A program made the translations under genes and the position numbers. From NCBI RefSeq assembly GCF_004297265.1, contig NZ_SCUT01000023.1, positions 1-49,463 on the forward strand: a DNA stretch of 49,463 nucleotides. Reading direction: 5' to 3'. The notes beneath the pieces were generated by a model. That model was not told the DNA's origin and did not search any database. It saw only the letters and a list, made by a program, of their open reading frames with translations. Every line of letters starts with the position of its first letter. Position 1 is the first letter of the stretch. Shown here in pieces: positions 1-7,966 of the stretch. Source of the stretch: Reyranella sp. (GTDB taxonomy: Bacteria; Pseudomonadota; Alphaproteobacteria; Reyranellales; Reyranellaceae).

Positions 1-1
1 C

Positions 2-232
2 GACCTGCATGCGCTGAAGCGCATCGACTATATCGGCGTCACCTTCCGCACCCGCAGCCCCGAGGAGGTGCGTGATATCGTGCACGCCGCCCGCAGGGAC
101 CTCTGGCCCGCCATCGAGGAAGGCAAGCTCAGCCTGCCGATCGACAAGACCTTCCCCCTGTCCGAGGCCGCCGCCGCGCTTGCGCACATGAAGGCCAATG
201 CCCATTTTGGGAAGATCGTATTGGTCGTCTGA
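2..232 (+). CDS. Quinone oxidoreductase-like (MDR family) C-terminus, partial
   Basis: The gene enters from the left edge, so only the last 76 residues are visible, ending in TGA at 230-232. The tail reads as the C-terminus of a zinc-independent medium-chain dehydrogenase/reductase: a segment ending KRIDYIGVTFRTRSPEEV, a helix with WPAIEEGKLSLPIDKTFPLSE, then AAAALAHMKANAHFGKIVLVV. The pattern of a leucine-rich helix, a HFGKIVL motif and an immediate stop is the usual end of NADPH:quinone reductases of the QOR type, which reduce quinones or activated alkenes with NADPH in the cytosol. The cofactor-binding Rossmann fold lies outside the window, so substrate and exact subfamily cannot be judged. 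Confidence 0.75.
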   Translation, partial: DLHALKRIDYIGVTFRTRSPEEVRDIVHAARRDLWPAIEEGKLSLPIDKTFPLSEAAAALAHMKANAHFGKIVLVV

Positions 233-239
233 GACCCAT

Positions 240-329
240 TGTCGTCCTGAGCGCAGCGAAGGACCTGGCCTCGCAACTGGCGGAGTGTCTGTCGCCGGCG
301 CTAGGTCCTTCGCTGCGCTCAGGACGACA
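240..329. repeat. Perfect 27-bp inverted repeat, 36-nt loop
   Basis: Positions 240-266 and 303-329 are perfect reverse complements (27 bp) around a 36-nt spacer. The core resembles the dispersed element whose translation gives the familiar spurious peptide RPERSEG in many proteobacterial genomes. It fills nearly the whole gap between the oxidoreductase and tldD, both on the plus strand. It could fold as a stable stem in the transcript and end or trim the upstream message, but no T-run follows, so calling it a terminator would be inference. Confidence 0.85.
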
Positions 330-349
330 TAGAGAGAAGGTGTGCCGCA

Positions 350-1795
350 ATGAGCAAGTCGATCAACCATCTCGCCACCGCCGACGGCCTGTTCTTCGGC
401 AAGGACGGCCTCGACAAGCGCAAGACCGAGAAGATGGTCGACGACGCGCTGGCCGGCACCGACGACGGCGAGCTGTTCCTCGAATATGTCCAGAGCGAGA
501 GCCTGTCGTTCGACGACGGCAAGCTGAAGAGCGCGTCGTTCGACACCTCGCAGGGCTTCGGCCTGCGCTCGGTGGCGGGCGACGTGACCGGGTTCGCCCA
601 CGCCTCGGCGCTCGACGAGCAGGCGCTGAAGCGGGCGGCCGAGACGGTGAAAACCGTGCGGTCGGGCCGCGGCGGCACCTCCGACGAGTCTCCGCGCGGC
701 ACAAACCGGCTGCTCTATGCCGACGACAATCCGATCGACGGCGTGCCCTTCGCGCAGAAGGTTGCGCTGATGCAGGAGATCGACGCCTATGTCCGCGCCA
801 AGGAGCCCAAGGCGCGCCAGGTCTCGGTCTCGCTGTCGGGCTCGTGGCAGGTCGTGGAGATCGTGCGCGCCGGCGGCTGGCGTGCCGCCGACGTGCGGCC
901 GCTGGTGCGGCTGAACGTCAGCGTCGTCTGCGCCGACGGCTCGCGCATGGAGGCCGGCAGCACCGGCAGCGGCCGCCGCGCCGCCTATGGCGACATCTTC
1001 CTGCCGGGCTACTGGCAGAAGGAGGCCGACGAGGCGATCCGCCAGGCGCTGGTCAACCTCGACTCGATCGACGCGCCGGCCGGCGAGATGCCGGTCGTGC
1101 TGGGCGCCGGCTGGTCGGGCGTGCTGTGGCACGAGGCGGTCGGACACGGGTTGGAAGGCGACTTCCATCGCAAGAAGACCTCGATGTTCAGCCATCTGAT
1201 GGGCGAGATGATTGCCTCGCCGGGCGTGACCGTGGTCGACGACGGCACGCTGAACGACCGCCGCGGCTCGCTCACCATCGACGACGAGGGCACACCCACC
1301 CAGCGTAACGTGCTGATCGAGGACGGCCGCCTGGTCGGCCTGATGCAGGACCGCATGAACGCCCGCCTGATGGGAGTGAAGCCGACCGGCAACGGCCGCC
1401 GGCAGGGCCATGCCTATGCGCCGATGCCGCGCATGACCAACACCTTCATGCTGGGCGGGGACAAAGACCCGAAGGAGATCATCGCCTCGGTGAAGAAGGG
1501 CCTCTACTGCGCCAATTTCGGCGGCGGCCAGGTCGACATCGTGTCGGGCAAGTTCGTGTTCAGCGTGACCGAGGGCTACCTGATCGAGGACGGCAAGCTC
1601 GGCCGCCCCGTGAAGGGCGCGACCCTGATCGGCGCCGGCTCCGAGGCGCTGACCCGCGTCGGCATGGTCGGCAACGACATGTCGCTCGATCCCGGCATCG
1701 GCACCTGCGGCAAGGACGGCCAGGGCGTTCCCGTCGGCGTCGGCCAGCCGACCCTGCGCATCGACGCCCTGACGGTCGGCGGCACCGCGACCTGA
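350..1795 (+). CDS. tldD: Metalloprotease TldD
   Basis: TldD forms a heterodimeric zinc protease with PmbA (TldE) and degrades unfolded or modified peptides in the cytosol. The product is 481 residues, the same length as E. coli TldD. The family zinc motif HEAVGH is present at residues 261-266, followed by GLEGDFHRKKTS, and the C-terminal half carries the usual glycine-rich stretch (FGGGQVDIVSGKFVFSVTEGYLIEDG, seen around residues 390-420). The start at 350 is supported by a purine-rich AGAGAGAAGG upstream. Its partner pmbA is not in the window. Downstream, a convergent DUF1801 gene faces it; a short C5/G5 hairpin at 1822-1835 lies between them without a T-run. Confidence 0.95.
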   Translation: MSKSINHLATADGLFFGKDGLDKRKTEKMVDDALAGTDDGELFLEYVQSESLSFDDGKLKSASFDTSQGFGLRSVAGDVTGFAHASALDEQALKRAAETVKTVRSGRGGTSDESPRGTNRLLYADDNPIDGVPFAQKVALMQEIDAYVRAKEPKARQVSVSLSGSWQVVEIVRAGGWRAADVRPLVRLNVSVVCADGSRMEAGSTGSGRRAAYGDIFLPGYWQKEADEAIRQALVNLDSIDAPAGEMPVVLGAGWSGVLWHEAVGHGLEGDFHRKKTSMFSHLMGEMIASPGVTVVDDGTLNDRRGSLTIDDEGTPTQRNVLIEDGRLVGLMQDRMNARLMGVKPTGNGRRQGHAYAPMPRMTNTFMLGGDKDPKEIIASVKKGLYCANFGGGQVDIVSGKFVFSVTEGYLIEDGKLGRPVKGATLIGAGSEALTRVGMVGNDMSLDPGIGTCGKDGQGVPVGVGQPTLRIDALTVGGTAT

Positions 1796-1857
1796 CTTGA
1801 GCTTCCCTTTCAAACTCCTCTCCCCCTATCGGGGGCGAGGGACATGAGTGGTGCTCG

Positions 1858-2259
1858 CTACCGCTTCTTCTTTTTCGCGGCCCGCTCGGCCAGCGCTTCC
1901 TTGTTCGCGGCCACAGCGGCGCGGATCAGGGCCTTGAAGGCCGCCTCGTTCAGCTTGCCGCCTTCCGGAATGTCGATGGCGCGGCGGACATTGCCGTCGA
2001 GGCTGGCGTTGAACAGCTTCTTCGCATCCGGCAATGCCGCACCCCGCGCGAAGGTGAGCTTCACGACCTGCTTGTAGGTCTCGCCGGTGCAGACGATGCC
2101 GTCATGTTCCCACACGGGCACGCCGCGCCATTTCCATTCCTCGACGATCTCGGGATCGGCGTCATGGATCAGCTTGCGCACGCGGGCCAGCGTCTCGCCG
2201 CGCCAATCGCCCAACGTCTCGATGCGCTTGTCGATGTTGGCGGAAGCGGCGGCGCTCAT
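1858..2259 (-). CDS. DUF1801 (YdhG-like) domain protein
   Basis: A 133-residue protein of the DUF1801/YdhG-like fold, recognised by the early helix with GETLARVRKLIHDADPEIVEEWKW, then GVPVWEHDGIVCTGETYKQVVKLTFARGA and the closing DIPEGGKLNEAAFKALI. Family members are small cytosolic proteins of uncertain function. The C-terminus is a run of basic residues (ERAAKKKKR). The ATG at 2259 is only 2 nt past the stop of the PanE-like gene, so it is the last gene of the minus-strand operon that begins with rsmE. The much longer open frame that contains it is a shadow of the PanE-like gene and was not used for the start. Confidence 0.8.
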   Translation of the reverse strand: MSAAASANIDKRIETLGDWRGETLARVRKLIHDADPEIVEEWKWRGVPVWEHDGIVCTGETYKQVVKLTFARGAALPDAKKLFNASLDGNVRRAIDIPEGGKLNEAAFKALIRAAVAANKEALAERAAKKKKR

Positions 2260-2261
2260 GC

Positions 2262-3248
2262 TCAGGATTGATAGAGCTGCTTGGATTCGGCGAGGCTGAC
2301 GACGATCGATTCGATGGCGTCGAGCGTGGGCGTATCGATGCCGGCGCTGCGTCCGAAGGCGAGCGGTGCGCGCACGATCGCCTCGACTTCCATCGGCCGG
2401 CCACCTTCGTAATCCTGCAGAATCGACGGGCGGTGGTCGGGATAGACGCGCTTGGGCCCGTAGCGGACCTCGGGCGAATCGTCGAGCACGACGCCGTTCG
2501 CGGCGGCGATGGCCAACGCCTCGGCATGGGCGCGGCGGGCCAGACGATTGACCATCGGCGTCGCCTGGATGGTCGTGGGCTGGCGCAGGATGAGGCACAG
2601 CGTCGAGCCGGTGAAGTTGGCCATCAGCTTGTGCCAGATGTCGTAGCGGATGTCGGTGGTCGAGGGTGAGGCGATGCCGGCGGCGATCAGCGTCTCGCGC
2701 AGCTTCCCGATGCGCGGCGTCTGGCGATCGTCCGGCTCGCCAACCCACAGCACATTGCGCTCGGGAGAAATGTTGCGCACTACGCCGGGCTCGATCACGT
2801 GATTGGACGAGGTGATGACACCGCCCAGCGTGCGGTCGAAGCCCACCGTCTTCAAAAGAGCGCCGCCCGGATCGAGCCGCGACAGGTCGGGCGCCTTGGG
2901 CCGATCCTTGCCCAGCCCATGGCCATACCACCAGGGAATGCCGTTCTGGGCGAAGACCACCGGCGTGTCCGGCCCCAGCAGAGGCGCCACCGTGTCGGCG
3001 ATCGCCGACAGGCTCGAGGCCTTCAGGGTCGAGATCACCACGTCCTGCGGACCGAGATCGGCCGGCTTGTCGCTGGCCGCGACCTTGGCGACGATGGTCT
3101 TGTCGCCGGTCAGCAGGGTGAGGCCTTTGGCGCGGATCGCGTCGAGATGGGGACCGCGGGCCACGACGGAGACCTCGTTGCCGGCCGCCGCGAGACGGGT
3201 CGCATAGTTGCCGCCGATGGCGCCGGCGCCGAAAACGCAGATACGCAT
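2262..3248 (-). CDS. Ketopantoate reductase (ApbA/PanE) family oxidoreductase
   Basis: A 328-residue NAD(P)-dependent reductase of the ApbA/PanE family. The N-terminus is a Rossmann nucleotide-binding motif, MRICVFGAGAIGGNYATRL, and a second family landmark is VVFAQNGIPWWY near residues 96-107. The C-terminal helical domain contains WHKLMANFTGS, in which the lysine matches the position of the catalytic lysine in PanE, and EVEAIVRAPL. True PanE makes pantoate for coenzyme A, but many paralogues act on other 2-oxo acids, and the position inside an rsmE-gshA operon gives no support for pantothenate synthesis. It starts 1 nt after the stop of the upstream Tat-type gene. Confidence 0.85.
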   Translation of the reverse strand: MRICVFGAGAIGGNYATRLAAAGNEVSVVARGPHLDAIRAKGLTLLTGDKTIVAKVAASDKPADLGPQDVVISTLKASSLSAIADTVAPLLGPDTPVVFAQNGIPWWYGHGLGKDRPKAPDLSRLDPGGALLKTVGFDRTLGGVITSSNHVIEPGVVRNISPERNVLWVGEPDDRQTPRIGKLRETLIAAGIASPSTTDIRYDIWHKLMANFTGSTLCLILRQPTTIQATPMVNRLARRAHAEALAIAAANGVVLDDSPEVRYGPKRVYPDHRPSILQDYEGGRPMEVEAIVRAPLAFGRSAGIDTPTLDAIESIVVSLAESKQLYQS

Positions 3249-3249
3249 C

Positions 3250-3819
3250 CTAGCTCTTGGTCTCCGCGAACCGGAGCGAACCCAGGAAACGCGCGGCCGC
3301 GGCCTTCGTCTCCTCGTCGCTCTTCGCCGTGACCAGCAGGCGATAGAGCCGGTCCTTCACGATATAGGTGCGCATCATCACCAGCGAGCCCTGCTGGTCG
3401 GCGATGTCGAGCGCATAGCCGTCCCAGCCCTGCAGGGTGACCGGCTCGTCGAGCACGTACTTGAACTTGGCGCGCGGGAAGGCCTTCTCGGCTTCGCCGC
3501 GCCCCAGCTCGCGCGCCATCTCCTTGCCGTCCTTGGACGAGAACCAGCCCGGCTCGTAGTCGACATAATCGAAGTCGAACATCTCGTCGGCCCGCTTGGA
3601 GGCCCAGGCGACCCGCTCGCCGGCATGGCCCTTCTCCTTCTCGGCCGCCGAGGTCTTGTTGACCGGCGCCGGCATCTCCAGCCGGAAGCGCAGGTCGGGC
3701 CCGACCACGGTCTGCCACTGGTCGGGCTGGGCGTAGACGACCGTCGGTACGGCCGACAGAGCCGGAGCCGTGAAGACGAACGAACGACGGGTCATGCCAA
3801 AACTCTTGAAAAAACTCAT
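3250..3819 (-). CDS. Exported protein of unknown function, Tat-like signal
   Basis: A 189-residue protein whose N-terminus, MTRRSFVFTAPALSAVPTVVYAQ after a short lead, is a twin-arginine-like signal with a hydrophobic core and an A-Q cleavage point. The mature part looks like a single compact domain (WQTVVGPDLRFRLEMPAPV at its start, then VTLQGWDGYALDIADQQGSLVMMRTYIVKDRLYRLLV), the kind of repeated beta pattern found in small periplasmic proteins that are assigned no function. The ATG at 3819 overlaps the TGA of the VOC gene by 4 nt (ATGA). An in-frame ATG at 3795 would shorten the lead and keep the signal. I do not recognise the family. Confidence 0.75.
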   Translation of the reverse strand: MSFFKSFGMTRRSFVFTAPALSAVPTVVYAQPDQWQTVVGPDLRFRLEMPAPVNKTSAAEKEKGHAGERVAWASKRADEMFDFDYVDYEPGWFSSKDGKEMARELGRGEAEKAFPRAKFKYVLDEPVTLQGWDGYALDIADQQGSLVMMRTYIVKDRLYRLLVTAKSDEETKAAAARFLGSLRFAETKS

Positions 3820-4670
3820 ACGGGGGGCACCAGTTCTTCGCGTCCGGACCAGTCCCAGGCGAGACCGGTACGCGAGACGCCGAGCAGCAGCCCGTGCAGT
3901 TCCTTGGGATGAATCCAGCCGCCGTCGGGATCGGTCACAGGATCGGCGCCGCGCGGGGTGTAACGGGCGTTGGCGTCGAGCAGGCGCTGGCGCACGTTGG
4001 GCCAGTCATGGACCTCGACGTAGCACATGTAGAGCGAGTCGCCGTGCTTGTGGGCGAAGCGCCCCATCGCATGGACGTTGTCGGTGACCTGGCTCAACTC
4101 GATGCGGTCGAGCCGGTTGGGCGGATCGAACAGGGTGAGCGTGCCGATGTAGCCGAAGCGCTCGCTGCCGATCTCACTGAAGCGCGACGGATCGAGCCCG
4201 AACAGGCCGGCATAGACCGCGGCGACGCGGCGCCAGTCGCTCATCAGCGTGTTGGTCGTCTCGTAGAGGAACGACACCGGGCCGACCCGCGGCCGGTAGG
4301 TGCTCTCGGAGATCACGATGGGCAGCCCGAAGGTCGCGTCGCTGGCGAGGTAGAGCTGCCCGTTGTCGCGGTCGTAGCCGACGCCGAGACCTTCCCAGCG
4401 CTTCACCATGCCGTCGAGATCGGCGGTGCAGTAGCCGGCGGTCATCAGCCCTTCGCCGCGGCGGCTCAGGAATTCCTGGGTGAGACCCGCGCCGTCGGGC
4501 TCGCAGAGCTCGAACTCGCTCTCGCCAACCGCGAGGATCGTGCGCCTGGCCGAGAGGTGGCGGCTATGGTCATGCCGCGCCACCTGGCTGCCGAGCAATT
4601 GGCCGAAGCGCCGTGCCGCCTTGGCGGCGTCGTGCACGGCGATCTGGACGCGGTCGCAACGGTCGAGCAT
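3816..4670 (-). CDS. VOC (glyoxalase/bleomycin-resistance) family protein
   Basis: A 284-residue protein with two vicinal-oxygen-chelate modules. The first begins LDRCDRVQIAVHDAAKAARRFGQLLG and the second is the stretch from VSFLYETTNTLMSDWRRVAAVYAGLFGLDPSRF through LDRIELSQVTDNVHAMGRFAHKHGDSLYMCYVEVHD. VOC domains build a metal-binding beta-sandwich used by glyoxalases, extradiol dioxygenases and epimerases. His and Glu residues that could bind metal are present (HDW, ELSQ), but the substrate is not readable. It lies between gshA and the Tat-type gene. Glyoxalase I uses glutathione, so the neighbour gshA is suggestive, though this protein is longer and more divergent than glyoxalase I. Confidence 0.8.
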   Translation of the reverse strand: MLDRCDRVQIAVHDAAKAARRFGQLLGSQVARHDHSRHLSARRTILAVGESEFELCEPDGAGLTQEFLSRRGEGLMTAGYCTADLDGMVKRWEGLGVGYDRDNGQLYLASDATFGLPIVISESTYRPRVGPVSFLYETTNTLMSDWRRVAAVYAGLFGLDPSRFSEIGSERFGYIGTLTLFDPPNRLDRIELSQVTDNVHAMGRFAHKHGDSLYMCYVEVHDWPNVRQRLLDANARYTPRGADPVTDPDGGWIHPKELHGLLLGVSRTGLAWDWSGREELVPPV

Positions 4671-4684
4671 GCGGCGACCTTACC

Positions 4685-6049
4685 TCAGTAGGCACAGTCG
4701 CGGAACAGCGCCGCGAAGGACCCTTTCCATTCGCCGTGCCACTTGGCGAGGAGTTCGTCGGCCGGTGCCTGGCCGCTGGCGACGGCGCGGTCGAGCGGTG
4801 CCAGGTACAGGGTCTCGTCGGCGCCGTCCGCGTTGAGCTGGTTGCGGGCCCGCAGGCCGGCATGGGCAATCTCGACGACGTCGCGCGCCAGTTCCGAGAG
4901 CACACGGCCCCGGAACAGGGTGGCGAGGCCAGACTTCGGCGTCTCGGCGCGCAGGAAATCGTGGTCGGCGGTGCTCCAGTCCTTCACCAGGTCCCAGGCC
5001 GCGTCGAGCGCGCCCTGGTCGTAGAGCAGTCCGACCCACAGCGCCGGCAGCGCATTGAGCGCGCCCAGCGGACCGGCATCCGCGCCGCGCATTTCGAGGT
5101 AGCGCTTCAGCCGCACCTCGGGGAAGGCTGTGGTGATGTGGTCGGCCCAGTCGTTGATCGAGGGCAGCTCGCCCGGCCGCGCCGGCAGCTTGCCCTTCAG
5201 GAAATCGCGGAAGCTCTGGCCGGACGCGTCGATATACTTGCCATCGCGATAGACGAAGTACATGGGCACATCGAGCATGTAGTCGACGTAGCGCTCGAAG
5301 CCGAACCCGTCCTCGAACACGAAAGGCAGCATGCCGCAACGGTCGGGATCGGTGTCGGTCCAGATGTGGCTGCGGTAGCTCTTGAAACCGGCTTCCTTGC
5401 CCTCCTTGAAGGGCGAGTTGGCGAACAGGGCGGTGGCGATCGGCTGAAGCGCCAGCGAGACGCGGAACTTCTTCACCATGTCCGCTTCGGACTCGAAGTC
5501 GAGGTTGGTCTGCACGGTACAGGTGCGCAGCATCATGTCGAGGCCGAGCTTGCCCTTCTTGGGCATATACTCGCGCATGATCTTGTAGCGGCCCTTGGGC
5601 ATCCAGTGCATGTCCTCGCGCGTCCATTCGGGCGCGAAGCCCAGCCCGATGAACGACGCGCCGATCTCGCCGGCGACCTGCTTCACCTCGTCGATATGCT
5701 GGCCGTTCTCGGCCGCCGCTTCGTGCAGCGTTTCCAGCGGCGCGCCGGACAGCTCGAACTGTCCGCCCGGCTCCAGGGTGATGCTGGCCTTGCCCCGCAG
5801 CAGGGCGATCGGATTGTTGCCCTCGACCACCGGCTCCCAGCCAAATCGCGTCAGCCCTTCGAGCATGGCGCGGATTCCGTCCGGCCCATCATAGGCCAGC
5901 GGCTTCAGGGTCTTGGTGTGGTAGCCGAACTTCTCGTGCTCGGTGCCCATGCGCCACTTGGCCCGCGGTTTGTTGCCGGCCGCGAAGTATTCAATCAGCT
6001 GCCGCCGATTTTCGATCGGCGCGCCGCCGCCCGACGGAGGTGCGGACAT
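4685..6049 (-). CDS. gshA: Glutamate-cysteine ligase, plant-type (class II)
   Basis: This enzyme joins glutamate and cysteine with ATP, the first and rate-limiting step of glutathione synthesis. The 454-residue product carries the class II signature: WRMGTEHEKFGYH, SITLEPGGQFELSGAPLETLH, MMLRTCTVQTNLDF, and YLEMRGADAGPLGALNALPALWVGLLYD. Class II ligases are typical of alphaproteobacteria and plants rather than the gamma-type GshA. I chose the ATG at 6049 because GGGAGAG lies about 8 nt upstream. The open frame also reaches a GTG at 6169 and an ATG at 6145, which would add a basic, proline-rich lead that lacks family similarity. It is the second gene of the rsmE operon, 15 nt ahead of the VOC gene. 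Confidence 0.93.
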   Translation of the reverse strand: MSAPPSGGGAPIENRRQLIEYFAAGNKPRAKWRMGTEHEKFGYHTKTLKPLAYDGPDGIRAMLEGLTRFGWEPVVEGNNPIALLRGKASITLEPGGQFELSGAPLETLHEAAAENGQHIDEVKQVAGEIGASFIGLGFAPEWTREDMHWMPKGRYKIMREYMPKKGKLGLDMMLRTCTVQTNLDFESEADMVKKFRVSLALQPIATALFANSPFKEGKEAGFKSYRSHIWTDTDPDRCGMLPFVFEDGFGFERYVDYMLDVPMYFVYRDGKYIDASGQSFRDFLKGKLPARPGELPSINDWADHITTAFPEVRLKRYLEMRGADAGPLGALNALPALWVGLLYDQGALDAAWDLVKDWSTADHDFLRAETPKSGLATLFRGRVLSELARDVVEIAHAGLRARNQLNADGADETLYLAPLDRAVASGQAPADELLAKWHGEWKGSFAALFRDCAY

Positions 6050-6193
6050 ACGATCAACTCTCCCTGATCGCTCCGCGCCTTGTGAGGGCTGATGGAGCGG
6101 CGCGGTCGCATGAGAAAACCTCACCCGAGGCCGCGGCTGGTTCATCCTGTTCGATTCGCTCTCTCCCACATCGCCGGGGGCCTGCGCAAGCGC

Positions 6194-6982
6194 TCAGACG
6201 GTAACCCTGGAGGCGCGATAATCGCCGCTGAGACGCGGTGTCGGGCGCCGCCAGTCGCCCAGCAGCGCCTGCCAGCATGCCAGCGCTGCCAGCGCCGCGG
6301 TATCGGCCCGCAGGATGCGCGGACCGAGGCCCACAGACGTTACATCCTTTATGCGACGCAGCGCCTGCAGCTCGGCTTCCGCGAAACCGCCCTCCGGTCC
6401 GATGACGATGGCCCAGGGCGCAGTCCGCGCGGCCTCGTCGAGCTGCGACAGCGCCTCGGCGATCGGCGGCCCGCCGCCCGTCTCATCGCACATCATGAGT
6501 CGGCGACCCTCCGGCCAGGCGTCGAGCAGCTTTCCGAGGTCGATCGAGTCGCGCACCTCGGGCACCGTCAGGCGCTCGGTCTGTTCGGCCGCTTCCACCG
6601 CATTGGCGCGCAAACGGCCGACATTGACCCTCTCAACCGCCGTGTGGCGCGTCACCACGGGCTGCAGGACCGACACACCCAGCTCGGTCGCCTTCTCGGC
6701 GATATAGTCGATGCGCGCGCGCTTCACCGGCGCGAAGCACAACCAGACATCGGGCTCGGGCGCCTGCTCGCGCGTGCGTTCGCCCACTTCCGCAACGGCG
6801 GCTTTCTTGCCACGGGACGACAAGGTGCCGCGCCATTCGCCGTCGCGGCCGTTGAACAGCAGCAGCGGCGAACTGTCGGGCCGGCGCATCACGTTGCGCA
6901 GGTAATGGACCTGGGCCTCGTCGAGCGGGGCTTCGCCGCCAGCCGCGAGATCGGCCCCGACGAAAAGACGCGTCACACTCAT
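6194..6982 (-). CDS. rsmE: 16S rRNA (uracil-1498-N3)-methyltransferase RsmE
   Basis: RsmE methylates U1498 of 16S rRNA in the assembled small subunit, using S-adenosylmethionine. The 262-residue product has the usual two parts: an N-terminal PUA-like RNA-binding domain (RLFVG at the start, HYLRNVMRR near residue 26-34) and a SPOUT methyltransferase domain with the trefoil-knot motifs GPEGGF (195-200) and LGPRILRADTA (219-229). It is the first gene of the minus-strand operon running to the DUF1801 gene, and it is divergent from ubiA across a 60-bp gap. RsmE next to gshA and ubiA is a conserved alphaproteobacterial arrangement. Confidence 0.95.
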   Translation of the reverse strand: MSVTRLFVGADLAAGGEAPLDEAQVHYLRNVMRRPDSSPLLLFNGRDGEWRGTLSSRGKKAAVAEVGERTREQAPEPDVWLCFAPVKRARIDYIAEKATELGVSVLQPVVTRHTAVERVNVGRLRANAVEAAEQTERLTVPEVRDSIDLGKLLDAWPEGRRLMMCDETGGGPPIAEALSQLDEAARTAPWAIVIGPEGGFAEAELQALRRIKDVTSVGLGPRILRADTAALAALACWQALLGDWRRPTPRLSGDYRASRVTV

Positions 6983-7042
6983 CTATTTGCCTTCATGGAT
7001 CATTGTCGCGCATAGCTGCATGATGACGCGCATGATGACGCC

Positions 7043-7966
7043 ATGACCACCGGGCGGACAACCGGCTTCACCGATATCGACAGCACGCACTGGACGCTGC
7101 GCTACCTGCCGCCCTGGGCGCGCCCCTATGGGCGGCTGGCGCGCTGGGACCGGCCGATCGGCATCTGGCTGCTGCTGTTTCCCTGCTGGTGGTCGTCGGC
7201 GCTGGCCGCCGCGCCCAACTGGGCCCAGCTCGCGGGCTTCATGGCGCTGTTCACGGTCGGCGCCATCGCCATGCGCGGCGCCGGCTGCACCTGGAACGAC
7301 ATCCTGGACCGCAAGGTCGATGCCGGCGTCGAGCGCACCCGCGGCCGGCCGCTGCCGTCGGGCGAGCTGAAGCTGCACCACGCTCTGATCTGGATGGCGC
7401 TGCAGGGCGCGGTGGGCGCCGCCGTGCTGTTCAAGCTGAACAAGTTCGCGGGCGGCGTGGCGCTCCTGTCGCTGCTGCTGGTCGCGATCTATCCGACGAT
7501 GAAGAAGATCACCTCGTGGCCGCAGGTGGTGCTGGGCTTCGCCTTCAACTGGGGCGCGCTGGTTGGCTTTGCCGCCGTCACCGGGACGCTCTCCTGGGCC
7601 ACGGTCGCGCTCTATCTCGGCGGCGTCGCCTGGACGATGGTCTACGACACGATCTACGCCATGCAGGACCAGCGCGACGATGCGGTGGTAGGCGTGCGTT
7701 CGACGGCACGCCGCTTTGCCGCCGCGCCACGGCGCTGGCTCAGCCTGTTTGCCGTGCTGGCGATCGGCTTCTGGATCGCCACCGGCCTGCTGGCGCCGCT
7801 GGGCGTCGGCTACTTCGTGCTGCTGGCCGGCATCGCCCTGCACCTCTGCTGGCAGATCGCTCTGCTGAAGCCCGAAGACCAGGCCGACTGCCTGATGCGC
7901 TTCAAGTCCAACCGGCTGGTCGGCTGGTTGATGCTGTTGGCCCTCATCGTCGACAAGGTCCGCTGA
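7043..7966 (+). CDS. ubiA: 4-hydroxybenzoate polyprenyltransferase UbiA
   Basis: UbiA attaches a polyprenyl chain to 4-hydroxybenzoate in the inner membrane, the committing step of ubiquinone synthesis. The 307-residue product has the two aspartate-rich motifs that bind the prenyl diphosphate through magnesium: NDILDRKVD at 85-93 followed by ERTRGRPLPSG, and YDTIYAMQDQRDD at 201-213. Seven to nine hydrophobic segments are evident from residue 40 on. The stop overlaps the ATG of the next methyltransferase gene by one base (TGATG), so the two are translationally coupled. Divergent from rsmE. Confidence 0.95.
   Translation: MTTGRTTGFTDIDSTHWTLRYLPPWARPYGRLARWDRPIGIWLLLFPCWWSSALAAAPNWAQLAGFMALFTVGAIAMRGAGCTWNDILDRKVDAGVERTRGRPLPSGELKLHHALIWMALQGAVGAAVLFKLNKFAGGVALLSLLLVAIYPTMKKITSWPQVVLGFAFNWGALVGFAAVTGTLSWATVALYLGGVAWTMVYDTIYAMQDQRDDAVVGVRSTARRFAAAPRRWLSLFAVLAIGFWIATGLLAPLGVGYFVLLAGIALHLCWQIALLKPEDQADCLMRFKSNRLVGWLMLLALIVDKVR

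Noticed and set aside
1822..1835. C5/G5 hairpin after tldD as terminator
   Set aside because: The stem is only 5 bp and no T-run follows; it could still trim the transcript but is too weak to annotate.
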